This document shows positions 8,878-17,314 of a stretch of DNA of 64,000 nucleotides, piece by piece (positions within the stretch are counted from its first letter, which is position 1; the number at the start of each line of letters is the position of its first letter). The stretch comes from Bacteroidota bacterium (GTDB taxonomy: Bacteria > Bacteroidota > Bacteroidia > AKYH767-A > OLB10). Where the stretch lies: the NCBI GenBank assembly GCA_016717725.1, contig JADKFA010000010.1, positions 62,001-126,000 on the forward strand, in the 5' to 3' direction. Below the pieces are notes generated by a model, which saw only the letters and a list, made by a program, of their open reading frames with translations, had not been told where the DNA came from and did not search any database. Position numbers and translations under genes: made by a program.

Positions 8878-9552
8878 TTATTGTATGGTTATTGTCTCTT
8901 TTTTCTCGTTTTGTAAAAAAATATTGAACCAATCTGCTGCAATTATTGCTGCTTCATTCAAGGTTCCCTGCTCTTCGAAGAGATGTGTAGCTCCAGGTAT
9001 GACTGCTAGTTTCTTCTCGCATATTAAAATTTCATAAACCTCCTTGTTCAAATTCAGCACATCATAATCCCGTTCACCAACAATCAACAGCGTAGGAATC
9101 TTTATTTTTGGGGCAATGTCAATGGCGAGGTCAGGTCTTCCACCCCTTGAAACCAAGGCTTCAACCATTTTCGGTAGAGAAGCTGCAGCCCGTAATGCCG
9201 ATGCCGCTCCTGTGCTTGCACCGAAATACCCTATTCTTAATTCTGAACACTCTTGAAGTGTTGACATGTATTTGGTAGCAATAATTAGTCGTTCCGTGAG
9301 CAGGTCTATGTTGAAACGATTAGAATAGAGTTCATCCTCCTCTTTTGTGAGTAAATCAAAAAGAAATGTGCTTATATTTTGTTTGTGCAACTCTTTCGCA
9401 ACAAAATTATTTCTAGTGCTAAAACGACTACTTCCGCTGCCATGTGAAAAAATCACCAGTGATTTAGAATGGTTGGGTATGATGAGTTCACCCTCTAATT
9501 TTATTTTTCCTATTGGAATGGAAATAATTTTTCTGAAAGTACTGTTTGTCAT
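8878..9552 (-). CDS. Alpha/beta hydrolase, dienelactone-hydrolase-like
   Basis: A 224-residue single-domain alpha/beta hydrolase. The oxyanion region is 'VIFSHGSGSS'; the nucleophile is Ser113 in 'GYFGASTGAA'; the acid is probably Asp162 or Asp164 in 'GERDYDVL'; the base is His190 in 'PGATHLFEE'. The last motif is typical of the family paired with stress phosphoribosyltransferases. Natural substrate unknown. It is the first gene of the leftward operon 9552-8022, starting opposite the erythromycin-esterase operon across a 530-base divergent regulatory region. Confidence 0.85.
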   Translation of the reverse strand: MTNSTFRKIISIPIGKIKLEGELIIPNHSKSLVIFSHGSGSSRFSTRNNFVAKELHKQNISTFLFDLLTKEEDELYSNRFNIDLLTERLIIATKYMSTLQECSELRIGYFGASTGAASALRAAASLPKMVEALVSRGGRPDLAIDIAPKIKIPTLLIVGERDYDVLNLNKEVYEILICEKKLAVIPGATHLFEEQGTLNEAAIIAADWFNIFLQNEKKETITIQ

Positions 9553-10082
9553 TTTGTTTAGTTTTTCTTTAGCTAAATAATTTTGATTTTATTTTCAAAT
9601 GGAGTTGAAATGAATTTGTGAACTGCATTGAAATAAATTTTGACTGAATTATGTGACTAATGTGACCCCTGTTTCAAGGATATTCTATTTTCTCCTCAGA
9701 GGTTAAATGGCAAACGGATATCTATATCATCTTGAAATTTTAATTTGGCTATTCATGAATTACCGTAGTTGCTGATGAACTCTACTATTCTTTTGAAGGG
9801 AGGCTGTACACATGTTAGGATAACTGTTTTTCGTTTCATTATTTGTATCGCAATTCCATCCTTCGTATTGATTTGAATGGAATAGTGTTAATGAAAAAAA
9901 AGGTAATGACATCAAAGAAATAGTACTATAAGGTATTTCTTTGATTTCATTTTTAAGTTATGCCAACACAAATGTATTGTTGGCCTTTTCTATTTTTAAT
10001 GGGGTTGATCAACAATAGTATTGATTATTATCATTTTCCGATTCATTTATAAACTCCTTTTTTGTATAAAAATATTCCTTAA
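9553..10082. promoter_or_regulatory. Divergent regulatory region of the stress island
   Basis: No gene is seen in these 530 bases. They hold: a block AAATGGAGTTG-N8-TTGTGAACT (9597-9624) that recurs at the right island end; a direct repeat TGTGAC (9652-9657, 9661-9666); a perfect 12-bp inverted repeat ATCAAAGAAATA/TATTTCTTTGAT (9911-9922 and 9934-9945); a GTTGATCAAC palindrome (about 10004-10013); and an FNR-type site at 10021-10034. Two operons diverge from here. Confidence 0.6.
10021..10034 (+). promoter_or_regulatory. FNR-type palindrome upstream of the erythromycin-esterase operon
   Basis: TTGAT-TATT-ATCAT matches the FNR consensus TTGAT-N4-ATCAA at 9 of 10 fixed positions. Its centre is 36.5 bp before the G of a TTTG at 10061-10064, 22 bp (about two helical turns) closer than at the three other island sites, like a class II versus class I activator position. 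Confidence 0.55.
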
Positions 10083-11411
10083 ATGAAAATTCAACCTGCC
10101 AATTTCAAAGTCTCCGATATAAGTGATTTAGTAGCTCGAATCTCAACTCCACTTAATGATAGTTCCGATCTTGACGTTTTAATAAAACATATTGGTGATG
10201 CAAAATATGTCTTGTTGGGAGAGGCGTCACACGGTACACATGAATACTATACTTGGCGGGCTAAAATCAGTCAGCGTCTCATTGAGGAAAAGGGATTTTC
10301 ATTTATTGCTGTTGAAGGAGATTGGCCTGATTGTTATCGTCTAAATCGCTACATTAAAAATTACCCTTATTCTGGGAAGAGCGCAATAGAGGTATTGCAA
10401 GCCTTTAATCGATGGCCAACCTGGATGTGGGCAAATTGGGAAATTGTTGCATTTGCAGACTGGTTGAAAAATTTCAATGCTGGTTTATCTGTTGATAAAA
10501 AAATTGGGTTTTACGGACTCGATGTGTACAGTTTGTGGGAATCAATGGAGGGTATAATCAACTACCTTAAAAATAATGATCCAGGTTCATTGCAAACAGC
10601 GTTGAAAGCAATGCAATGTTTTGAACCCTATAAAGCGGATGAAGGATCCACTTATGCCCGTGCATCGGCTCTAGTGCCTGAACTATGCGAAAAAGAAGTG
10701 GTAGATCTTCTCCGAGAAATTCGCGGGAAAATCGCACAATACAATACCGATCATGAAAATGTGTTTAGTACGGAACAAAATGCCTTAGTTGCAGTGAATG
10801 CAGAAAAGTATTATCGTGCTATGATAAAAGGCGGTTCTCTATCTTGGAATATTCGTGATAAGCATATGGTAACAACATTAAACCGCTTGATGGATTTTCA
10901 TGGAAAGGATGCTAAAGTGATTGTTTGGGAACACAACACACATATAGGTGATGCACGAGCCACAGACATGGGAAAAAATGGAATGGTGAATGTTGGTCAA
11001 TTGGTAAATGAGGAACATTCAAAGGATGGAGTAATTTTAGTTGGATTTGGCTCTTATGAAGGCAGTGTAATTGCTGGTAGGGAGTGGGGCGATGTAATGC
11101 GTAAAATTTCAATGCCTCCAGCTATGAATAGAAGTTGGGAGCATATTCTTCACCATTCAGGAATAGACAAAAATAAATTGTTGATGCTTCATGAATTGAA
11201 GAACGAAGAGAAAATGGGAATGCCTATTGGACATAGAGCCATCGGTGTAGTTTATCATCCCGAATATGAGCAGTATGGAAATTATGTTCAAAGCATTTTG
11301 CCGATGCGTTACGATGCTTTTATTTTCCTTGATCAGACAAAGGCTCTTTATCCTCTACATATTAAGCCAGATGGTCATCAAATTCCTGAAACTTTTCCAT
11401 TTGGAGTTTAA
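10083..11411 (+). CDS. Erythromycin-esterase-family hydrolase
   Basis: A 442-residue protein of the EreA/EreB-like superfamily. Catalytic positions known from EreB are present at matching spacing: Glu47 and His50 in 'LGEASHGTHEYY', Arg59, Glu78 in 'AVEGDWPDCYRLNRY', and the His284/His287 pair in 'WEHNTHIGDAR'. Despite the name most members are not antibiotic-resistance enzymes; the substrate is unknown and the family is common in stress islands next to phosphoribosyltransferases. No signal peptide, so cytoplasmic. First gene of a rightward operon with the FMN-barrel protein (27-base gap) and PolX. An FNR-type site lies 49 bases upstream of the start. Confidence 0.88.
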   Translation: MKIQPANFKVSDISDLVARISTPLNDSSDLDVLIKHIGDAKYVLLGEASHGTHEYYTWRAKISQRLIEEKGFSFIAVEGDWPDCYRLNRYIKNYPYSGKSAIEVLQAFNRWPTWMWANWEIVAFADWLKNFNAGLSVDKKIGFYGLDVYSLWESMEGIINYLKNNDPGSLQTALKAMQCFEPYKADEGSTYARASALVPELCEKEVVDLLREIRGKIAQYNTDHENVFSTEQNALVAVNAEKYYRAMIKGGSLSWNIRDKHMVTTLNRLMDFHGKDAKVIVWEHNTHIGDARATDMGKNGMVNVGQLVNEEHSKDGVILVGFGSYEGSVIAGREWGDVMRKISMPPAMNRSWEHILHHSGIDKNKLLMLHELKNEEKMGMPIGHRAIGVVYHPEYEQYGNYVQSILPMRYDAFIFLDQTKALYPLHIKPDGHQIPETFPFGV

Positions 11412-11438
11412 GTCAAATTAAAATTATAATGAAGCAAT

Positions 11439-11891
11439 ATGTTAGGAGAATTAAATAAGCAGCAAATTGAGCAGATACTTAATTCTGAAGTTATAGGAAG
11501 AATAGGTATTTATGCTGATAATAAAATATATGTTGTCCCTATTAGTTATGCCTTCGATGGAAAATATATTTACGGGCATTCAAAGGATGGAATGAAAATT
11601 AAAATGATGAGGAAGAATCCTTATGTATGTTTTGAAGTCGATGTAATGCAAAATATGGCTAACTGGCAAAGTGTGATTTCCTGGGGAGAGTTCGAAGAAT
11701 TAATAGAGGCAAATGAACAAAAAAGAGCAATGAAAATTTTAATTGATAGGATGATGCCTCTCATGACAAGTGAAACTGCTCAACCTAGCCATGGTTTAAG
11801 TAAAAGTCACGCAAAAGATGTGGAAGGGATGCGTGCAGTTGTCTTCAGAATTGAATTAAAAGAGAAAACTGGAAGGTTTGAAAAAAGATAA
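11439..11891 (+). CDS. Pyridoxamine-5'-phosphate-oxidase-like FMN split-barrel protein
   Basis: A 150-residue split-barrel flavoprotein of the NimA/PPOX-related type. The opening 'EQILNSEVIGRIGIYAD', the strand 'VVPISYAFDGKYIYGHS', 'KIKMMRKNPYVCFEVD' and 'WQSVISWGEFEEL' follow the family order. Members bind FMN or heme and reduce small substrates or act as stress sensors; a PPOX-type gene (Rv0080) also belongs to the mycobacterial DosR regulon. It ends four bases before the PolX start, so the two are co-translated. Confidence 0.85.
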   Translation: MLGELNKQQIEQILNSEVIGRIGIYADNKIYVVPISYAFDGKYIYGHSKDGMKIKMMRKNPYVCFEVDVMQNMANWQSVISWGEFEELIEANEQKRAMKILIDRMMPLMTSETAQPSHGLSKSHAKDVEGMRAVVFRIELKEKTGRFEKR

Positions 11892-11895
11892 GTCA

Positions 11896-13650
11896 ATGAA
11901 CCTTGATACTAATAAGGAGCTTTCAAGAATTTTTAAGGATATGTCTGACATTTATCTTTTCAGAGGTGCAGACGATCGTTTCCGTTCCTTAGCTTACGGA
12001 AAGGCATCAAAAGTGGTTGATTCGCTTCCGGAAGATATTTCTGTTTATAGTAAGAATCGTTCATTGAATGATCTTCCTGGAATTGGTGAAGGGATCGCAG
12101 AAAAAATTGAAGAATTCATTAAAACTGGTAAAATTAATAAGTATGAACAGCTGAAAAAATCTGTGCCGTATGAATTGTTGGATTTGATGGAGATAAGGGG
12201 ATTCGGTCCGCAATCACTTAAACAGATTCATAAGGAATTAAAAATTTCCACCAAGCAGGAGCTTGTTCAAGCTCTACAAGACGGGACGATTTCTTCATTG
12301 AAAAATTTTGGGCAGAAAAAGGTGGAGAATATGCTGAGGGGTTTGAAGCTCCACAAAGCAATTGAAGACAGAATGCTCCTCTGGGATGCACTTGAAGCAG
12401 GCGATAAAGTAGTGGAATGGCTAAAGCAAATTCCTGAAGTGAAGAAGATTGAGTTAGCAGGAAGTCTGCGAAGAAAAAAGGAAACTATTGGTGATATTGA
12501 CGTGCTTGTAGCTTCAGAAGAAAAGTTCCGAAGAAAAATAATTTCTCATTTTACATCATCCACCATGGTGGAAAAAATTCTGGTCAAAGGTGATACCAAA
12601 GTGAGTATCATTTTAAAAGAAACTGGCAAGCAAGTGGATTTGCGAATTGTAAATGAAGATGAATGGGGATCGGCATTGCAGTATTTTACTGGCTCTAAGG
12701 AGCATAATATTCATCTGCGTACTATCGCTAAGGAAAGGGGATACAAGATTTCTGAATACGGGATTTTTCATATTAAAAATGAAAAGAAAATTGCAGGATC
12801 AACCGAAGAAGAAATTTATGGTACTCTGGGCTTTCAGATCATGCCTCCTGAAATGCGCGAAGATCGGGGTGAAATTGAACTAGCAAGCAGAAATCAAGTT
12901 CCAACACTCATTGCACTAGACGATATTAGAGGAGATTTGCATATGCATAGTGTTTGGAGCGATGGAATGAATACGATTGAGGAATTAGTTAAACACATCA
13001 GGAAATATTATTCCTACGAGTACATCGCACTTACGGATCACTCCAAATCATCACGTATCGCCAATGGAATGGATGAAAAGCAAATTCTTAAACAAATTAA
13101 TGAAGTTGGGAAAGTAAATAAAATGCTTGGAGTGAATTTTATTAAAACAGGAGTTGAAGTAGATATTCTTGCAGATGGCTCTCTTGATATTTCTGATGAA
13201 ATTCTTTCTCAGCTGGATTGGGTAACAGCTTCTATTCACAGTAATTTTAATAGAGATGTGACGAAGCGAATTATCCGTGCTTGTGAAAATAAATTCGTAT
13301 GCTGTATTGGCCATCCTACGGGTAGATTGATTGGCTCAAGGGAATCTTGTATAATGAATATTGATATGGTGATGAATGTGGCAAAAAGCACTCATACAGC
13401 TCTTGAAATCAATGCGCAACCTACAAGAATGGACTTGAATGACGAATGGACCATGATGGCAAGAAAAAAGGGAGTTGAACTTGTTATCAGCACAGATAGT
13501 CACTCACTTTCTAACTTGAATTTTATGAAATTAGGAGTGTATATTGCTAGACGAGCCTGGTGCACGAAGAATAATATTTTGAATACTAAATCATGGAAGG
13601 AAATAGAATTATTTAGAGAACGGAAGTTAAAACACATTGAATTATTATAA
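11896..13650 (+). CDS. polX: DNA polymerase/3'-5' exonuclease PolX
   Basis: About 584 residues from the ATG at 11896 (an in-frame ATG at 11878 overlaps the previous gene by 14 bases; the later start fits known N-termini better). Helix-hairpin-helix motifs lie near residues 50-75 ('SLNDLPGIGEGIAEKI') and 95-150. The family X nucleotidyltransferase core has 'LAGSLRRKKETIGDIDVLV' with the metal-binding Asp pair. A C-terminal PHP phosphoesterase (about 340-570) carries 'DLHMHSVWSDG', 'ALTDHSK', 'GVEVDI', 'SIHSNF', 'IGHPTGR' and 'STDSHS', the metal ligands of the exonuclease. It fills short gaps in base-excision and break repair. Presence in this stress operon points to DNA maintenance during dormancy (inference). 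Confidence 0.92.
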   Translation: MNLDTNKELSRIFKDMSDIYLFRGADDRFRSLAYGKASKVVDSLPEDISVYSKNRSLNDLPGIGEGIAEKIEEFIKTGKINKYEQLKKSVPYELLDLMEIRGFGPQSLKQIHKELKISTKQELVQALQDGTISSLKNFGQKKVENMLRGLKLHKAIEDRMLLWDALEAGDKVVEWLKQIPEVKKIELAGSLRRKKETIGDIDVLVASEEKFRRKIISHFTSSTMVEKILVKGDTKVSIILKETGKQVDLRIVNEDEWGSALQYFTGSKEHNIHLRTIAKERGYKISEYGIFHIKNEKKIAGSTEEEIYGTLGFQIMPPEMREDRGEIELASRNQVPTLIALDDIRGDLHMHSVWSDGMNTIEELVKHIRKYYSYEYIALTDHSKSSRIANGMDEKQILKQINEVGKVNKMLGVNFIKTGVEVDILADGSLDISDEILSQLDWVTASIHSNFNRDVTKRIIRACENKFVCCIGHPTGRLIGSRESCIMNIDMVMNVAKSTHTALEINAQPTRMDLNDEWTMMARKKGVELVISTDSHSLSNLNFMKLGVYIARRAWCTKNNILNTKSWKEIELFRERKLKHIELL

Positions 13651-13663
13651 TTTTCGATGTTTA

Positions 13664-13677
13664 GTGATTAAAATCAA
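13664..13677 (+). promoter_or_regulatory. FNR-type palindrome upstream of the CBS gene
   Basis: GTGAT-TAAA-ATCAA, 9 of 10 fixed positions of the FNR consensus. Its centre is 58.5 bp from the G of TTACTTTG (13722-13729), a near match to the TAnnTTTG -7 element. The same centre-to-CTTTG spacing occurs at the nitroreductase and BON promoters. Confidence 0.6.
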
Positions 13678-13773
13678 AAGTTTGAATGAGCAGCTTCATT
13701 TCAAAAAAGTAAAATGCTTAGTTACTTTGAAACTTAGTTTTAATAATTGCCTAATTCTTAAATTGTAAACAAA

Positions 13774-14289
13774 ATGAAAGTAAAAGATGTAATGACTGCT
13801 ACCTCTCTGAAGTTTTGCAGTCCCGAAACCAAGCTACACATTGCAGCCAAGACCATGAAAGCAAGTAATTGCGGGGCGTTGCCCGTGGTTGATAAACAAA
13901 AGAAAGTTTTAGGAATAGTTACCGACCGTGACATATGTCTTTCATTGGCTCAAAAACGAGTAAAAGCCACTGTAGGGCAAATCATGCCAACAAAGGTATT
14001 TACCATTAAGACGGATGATGATATTTCAACTGCTTTTCGTCAAATGCGAACCAATCAAATTGGCCGATTGCCTGTTATTGATGAACAAGGTAAGCTAAAA
14101 GGAATTGTTTCCTTGCATAATCTTATCAATAATACCATTAGCAACGGAAAAGAAGATCTTGGCGCTTTCTCTTCTGATGGAGAAAACTTGTTAAAAACCA
14201 TTCAGGCAGTTACCGACCGTTATAATGGAAAAATTTCTGTAAAAGAGAAAAAAACTTCGACGTTGAAACGGACAAGGACAACATTCTAA
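13774..14289 (+). CDS. Tandem CBS-domain protein, Hrp1-like
   Basis: A 171-residue cytoplasmic protein of two CBS domains (about 1-60 and 68-125): 'VKDVMTATSLKFCSPETKL', 'GALPVVDKQKKVLGIVTDRDI', then 'VGQIMPTKVFTIKTDDDI', 'IGRLPVIDEQGKLKGIVS'. The pair forms a Bateman module that usually binds adenosine nucleotides and senses energy charge. It resembles hypoxic response protein 1 (Rv2626c) of mycobacteria in size and layout. A basic tail ('KEKKTSTLKRTRT') follows. Own promoter with an FNR-type site and own terminator. Confidence 0.9.
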   Translation: MKVKDVMTATSLKFCSPETKLHIAAKTMKASNCGALPVVDKQKKVLGIVTDRDICLSLAQKRVKATVGQIMPTKVFTIKTDDDISTAFRQMRTNQIGRLPVIDEQGKLKGIVSLHNLINNTISNGKEDLGAFSSDGENLLKTIQAVTDRYNGKISVKEKKTSTLKRTRTTF

Positions 14290-14301
14290 TAAAATGAATC
14301 T

Positions 14302-14323
14302 AGTGAAAAGGATTCACTTTTTT
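14302..14323 (+). terminator. Terminator of the CBS gene
   Basis: AGTGAA/TTCACT stem with a 5-base loop followed by a run of six T. A second hairpin (AAGGGAG 14327-14333, CTCCCTT 14350-14356) follows before the next start codon and might affect its translation. Confidence 0.65.
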
Positions 14324-14372
14324 ACCAAGGGAGGTTATGTAATAATAATCTCCCTTATGTTGCTAAAATAAA

Positions 14373-14558
14373 ATGAGTAATAAAGCGAAAAATATAGTAA
14401 TAGTATTTCTTCTATTGATCATTGTGTGGCTCACCTGGATGTTGATGGTGCAAAGCTATGGTCGTTATTGCAGACCAATTATCAAAGAGGAGAAATACCC
14501 TGGAAAAATGGAAGTACACGATAGTACTAAAAAATATAATTCTGAAATTCAAAAATAA
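14373..14558 (+). CDS. Small membrane-anchored protein
   Basis: A 61-residue protein with a short basic start, one membrane helix (about 8-28, containing 'WLTWMLMV') and a hydrophilic, Lys-rich tail. No family is recognised. It ends four bases before the BaeRF start on the same strand, so it is likely co-expressed with it; the tail would face the cytoplasm or periplasm depending on orientation. Confidence 0.55.
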   Translation: MSNKAKNIVIVFLLLIIVWLTWMLMVQSYGRYCRPIIKEEKYPGKMEVHDSTKKYNSEIQK

Positions 14559-14562
14559 TATT

Positions 14563-15702
14563 ATGCTCAAGCAAGAAATCGAAGAACTATTATCTGAATC
14601 TGACATGCTATGTGTCTCCATTATTGTTCCAACGCATCGCATTTCTCCAGAAAAAAGAAATGATGCTCAAACAGTAAAGAAAGCAGTTGATAGAGCAAAG
14701 GAAGTACTTAGGAAAAAATTTTCCAATACTGAAAATGATGTTGAATCGATCATTCAAAATATTGATGAAACGGTTGAAAAGATTGACTATATCCATTCTA
14801 AAGATGGAGTGGGGATCTTCGTTTCTCCAAATGTTGCAAGACTAATAATATTCCCTTTTCCGGTCATTGAGAAGATAAATATTGGAACTGCTTTTGATAG
14901 CAGAGATTTATTATACTATGTAAATACCATATTTGATTATTGCGTTTTGTCAGTAAGTAAAAAATATATTCACCTCTATACTGGAAAAGGAGAAGAGCTG
15001 AAAGAGGTAAAAAACGAAGATTTTCCAATAAATTATGAGGAAACTTACGAGTATTCCAAACCAAGTAGGGGGACATCTTTCAGTAGTAGCACCTTGAAAG
15101 AATTTGAGAGGGATAAATCTGTTTTACAGGAATTACGATTTGTTGATTTTTTGAAAACAGCAGATCACTTACTTAATAAAAATGTGAGTCAACATGTTCC
15201 ACTAATTGTGTCTGGCGGGAAAAAAGAAATTTCAGATTTCTTGGGGATAACTCAAAACATGAAAAGAATAATCGGAAAGGTGGTTGGTAATTATAATTTT
15301 AACGGCGACCTTCAATTGGCTGGACTTTCATGGATGCAGATTCAAAATCATCTGAAAAATCGAAACGAAAATCTTTTATCAAACCTTAGGGAGCTAGTGG
15401 GTAACGAGATGGTTGCTTTAGGTATAGAGGAAATATTGAAGGCCGCAAATGAAGGAAAAGGATTGGAATTAGTTGTGGAAAAAGATTTGGCAAGCAAAGC
15501 ATTTATTGCAGTTGACGAATATAATTTAAATCTTCAGGATTCTGCCGACAAGATGGAATATATGTATGAAAATGATGTGGTGGAGAAAATAATTAGAACA
15601 GTGAGAGAAAAAAATGGGAGGGTGGTATTTGTTGATAATGGAGAGATGAAAGAGTTTAGCGGCATTGCTTTAAAATTAAGATATAATAATATTCAACACT
15701 GA
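14563..15702 (+). CDS. BaeRF-type (archaeo-eukaryotic release-factor-like) protein
   Basis: A 379-residue protein that I place in the bacterial eRF1-like (BaeRF) group from overall layout: 'LCVSIIVPTHR' at the N-terminus, 'VGIFVSPN', a central eRF1-domain-2-like stretch 'DYCVLSVSKKYIHLYTGKG', and a C-terminal eL30/Pelota-like region 'VVEKIIRTVREKNGRVVFVDNGEMKEFSGIAL' (in parts). Proteins of this group are proposed to act on stalled ribosomes or peptidyl-tRNA. Rv2629 of the DosR regulon is, to my knowledge, a member. I start at the ATG 14563, not at an earlier in-frame codon that would overlap the preceding gene. The exact subfamily (probably family 3) needs a profile search. Confidence 0.7.
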   Translation: MLKQEIEELLSESDMLCVSIIVPTHRISPEKRNDAQTVKKAVDRAKEVLRKKFSNTENDVESIIQNIDETVEKIDYIHSKDGVGIFVSPNVARLIIFPFPVIEKINIGTAFDSRDLLYYVNTIFDYCVLSVSKKYIHLYTGKGEELKEVKNEDFPINYEETYEYSKPSRGTSFSSSTLKEFERDKSVLQELRFVDFLKTADHLLNKNVSQHVPLIVSGGKKEISDFLGITQNMKRIIGKVVGNYNFNGDLQLAGLSWMQIQNHLKNRNENLLSNLRELVGNEMVALGIEEILKAANEGKGLELVVEKDLASKAFIAVDEYNLNLQDSADKMEYMYENDVVEKIIRTVREKNGRVVFVDNGEMKEFSGIALKLRYNNIQH

Positions 15703-16033
15703 TCTATTACTCATTAAATAGTATCCGTCGGATCACTTTTAAAGATATTCAATTGAAAATTGTCAATGTAATTTCATTTGTTATTTCAATGGAATAATAA
15801 TTGAAAATGTATTTTAATAATGATAATCTTGAATGCGAAATGCACTATAACTTATTTCTCTGTTTTTAATAAAATACGAACTATTCAAAAGATTGAAATA
15901 AGAAAATGAGTTACATGAATCTTATTATATATAAAACCAGGAATAAATCATTTTAATTTTGAAGTGTGTTAGCGATTTTTATTGAATTAAATTATCGAGT
16001 TGAAATTCACAAATCATATTAATAACGAAAAAA
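15703..16033. promoter_or_regulatory. AT-rich gap with promoter of the DUF4136 gene
   Basis: No gene in these 331 bases. TAATTTTG at 15954-15961 fits the TAnnTTTG -7 element; a GAGTTGAAATTCACAAATCAT stretch (about 15998-16018) partly resembles the shared block found upstream of the hydrolase and BON operons. No FNR-type palindrome was seen. Confidence 0.4.
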
Positions 16034-16693
16034 ATGAAAACACGTTTTAGCTTTATGTTTATTATGATGACCATAATTTCATTTATGGGTTGCAGCGTTT
16101 ACACTGATGTTTCAACGAGTGTTGATGTGGAAGCAGACTTTTCAAAATACCAAACTTTTGCCTGGTTGCCAGATCAATATGATTCAAGTAATTTACCATA
16201 CAATAATGAAATTATTCGTAACAATATCCGCAATTATTTTGGGCAAAGTTTTGCTGAAAGGGGATATTCAGTAAATCTTGATACACCCGATGTTCTTTTG
16301 AAGGTTATTATTACACGAAAGAAAATGGAGAAGGTAATACTCTATTCGTATCCCTGGCCATATTATTATCGCAGGTATTATTATGGTAGTGTTTATTATT
16401 TTCCATACGATTTCAATTATTATTATTACCATCATCCTATCTATCATTATCCTCCAAATTATTTCTCGCAAAAGGTGGAGTATGTTGATGGCTCTATAAC
16501 ATTGAACGTATTTGACAGAAGGTTAAATAAATTGGTTTGGTCGGGAACTGCAAGAGGTGACGTATTGGAACATGATTTCATAAATGAGAATATACATCCT
16601 GCAGTAGAAGCCATTATGCAGAAGTATCCTATTAAGGCAATAACAAATAGGTCTAGAGTAAAAAAGTCTGACATCGATGATATATACAACTAA
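16034..16693 (+). CDS. DUF4136-family lipoprotein with a tyrosine-rich segment
   Basis: A 219-residue envelope lipoprotein; the lipobox is 'SFMGC' (Cys20). 'DFSKYQTFAWLP' opens the DUF4136 domain, 'TPDVLLKVIIT' and 'GSITLNVFDRRLNKLVWSG' follow, and the domain closes with 'IMQKYPIK'. Between them, residues about 102-145 are extraordinarily rich in Tyr and Pro ('YPWPYYYRRYYYGSVYYF'). Function of DUF4136 proteins is unknown; they are common in envelope-stress clusters. Last rightward gene of the island, converging with the leftward block at 16893. Confidence 0.85.
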   Translation: MKTRFSFMFIMMTIISFMGCSVYTDVSTSVDVEADFSKYQTFAWLPDQYDSSNLPYNNEIIRNNIRNYFGQSFAERGYSVNLDTPDVLLKVIITRKKMEKVILYSYPWPYYYRRYYYGSVYYFPYDFNYYYYHHPIYHYPPNYFSQKVEYVDGSITLNVFDRRLNKLVWSGTARGDVLEHDFINENIHPAVEAIMQKYPIKAITNRSRVKKSDIDDIYN

Positions 16694-16892
16694 GCAGAAG
16701 GTTATAGTCGCGATCTAATGAATATACCAATCGACTTATTTTCCTTCTTGTATAAAGAAAGTAAATGGGAGTAGCGACTGATAAATCTTCCTTCTATCGT
16801 TTAACATTATAAAAACGCCTTACTTATTCATTTCCTTTTTCAAAATATTTTTTAAGGAGAAAACAGAAATCGTATTATTCTTTGGAATACTA

Positions 16893-17312
16893 CTAATTCT
16901 CAACTCTCCTATACACATATTTCGCTGAGGGAGTAATTTTTGAAATTGCATTTGTCTGGATCTCAAATCGACCTAAGGAGGAGGACTTCATGATCAACGT
17001 TTTTGGAGTGGCTCCTATAATGATTCCGAAGTATGCAGCATTATTTATAGTTGTAATGATGACGGCAGCATTGGCCATTTGCTTTTCTTCGCTTGTTACA
17101 TCTTTTTTCTCAATTCTTACTTTTCCTAAGGTGAAATCAAAAGCAACAAATTCATTGGCATTCTCTTCGTGAAGTGTCCCCCAAATTTTAGTCCCATCAT
17201 TTAAAATGGCAGTTATGATAGTAATGGTAGTGTCGGTATTTGAAGTAGATTGAATGAATGCAGCCGAACAGAATACAATGACAAATAAAGCATAAGCGAT
17301 TATTCTTTTCAT
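16893..17312 (-). CDS. Secreted protein with two small beta-barrel-like repeats
   Basis: A 139-residue protein with a signal peptide ('YALFVIVFCSAAFIQ'). Two repeats follow, about 33-72 ('ILNDGTKIWGTLHEENANEF...LGKVRIEKKDV') and about 85-125 ('TINNAAYFGIIIGATPKTL...LGRFEIQTNAI'), each with the pattern of a short Sm-like barrel: hydrophobic strand, Gly turn, then a 'GxhxI' strand. I do not recognise a named family. It begins two bases after the nitroreductase stop, so the two are one operon. Confidence 0.65.
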   Translation of the reverse strand: MKRIIAYALFVIVFCSAAFIQSTSNTDTTITIITAILNDGTKIWGTLHEENANEFVAFDFTLGKVRIEKKDVTSEEKQMANAAVIITTINNAAYFGIIIGATPKTLIMKSSSLGRFEIQTNAISKITPSAKYVYRRVEN

Positions 17313-17314
17313 AA

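Noticed and set aside
10083..11411. Erythromycin resistance gene
   Set aside because: Belongs to the large esterase superfamily by motif, but context is a stress operon and nothing indicates macrolide resistance.
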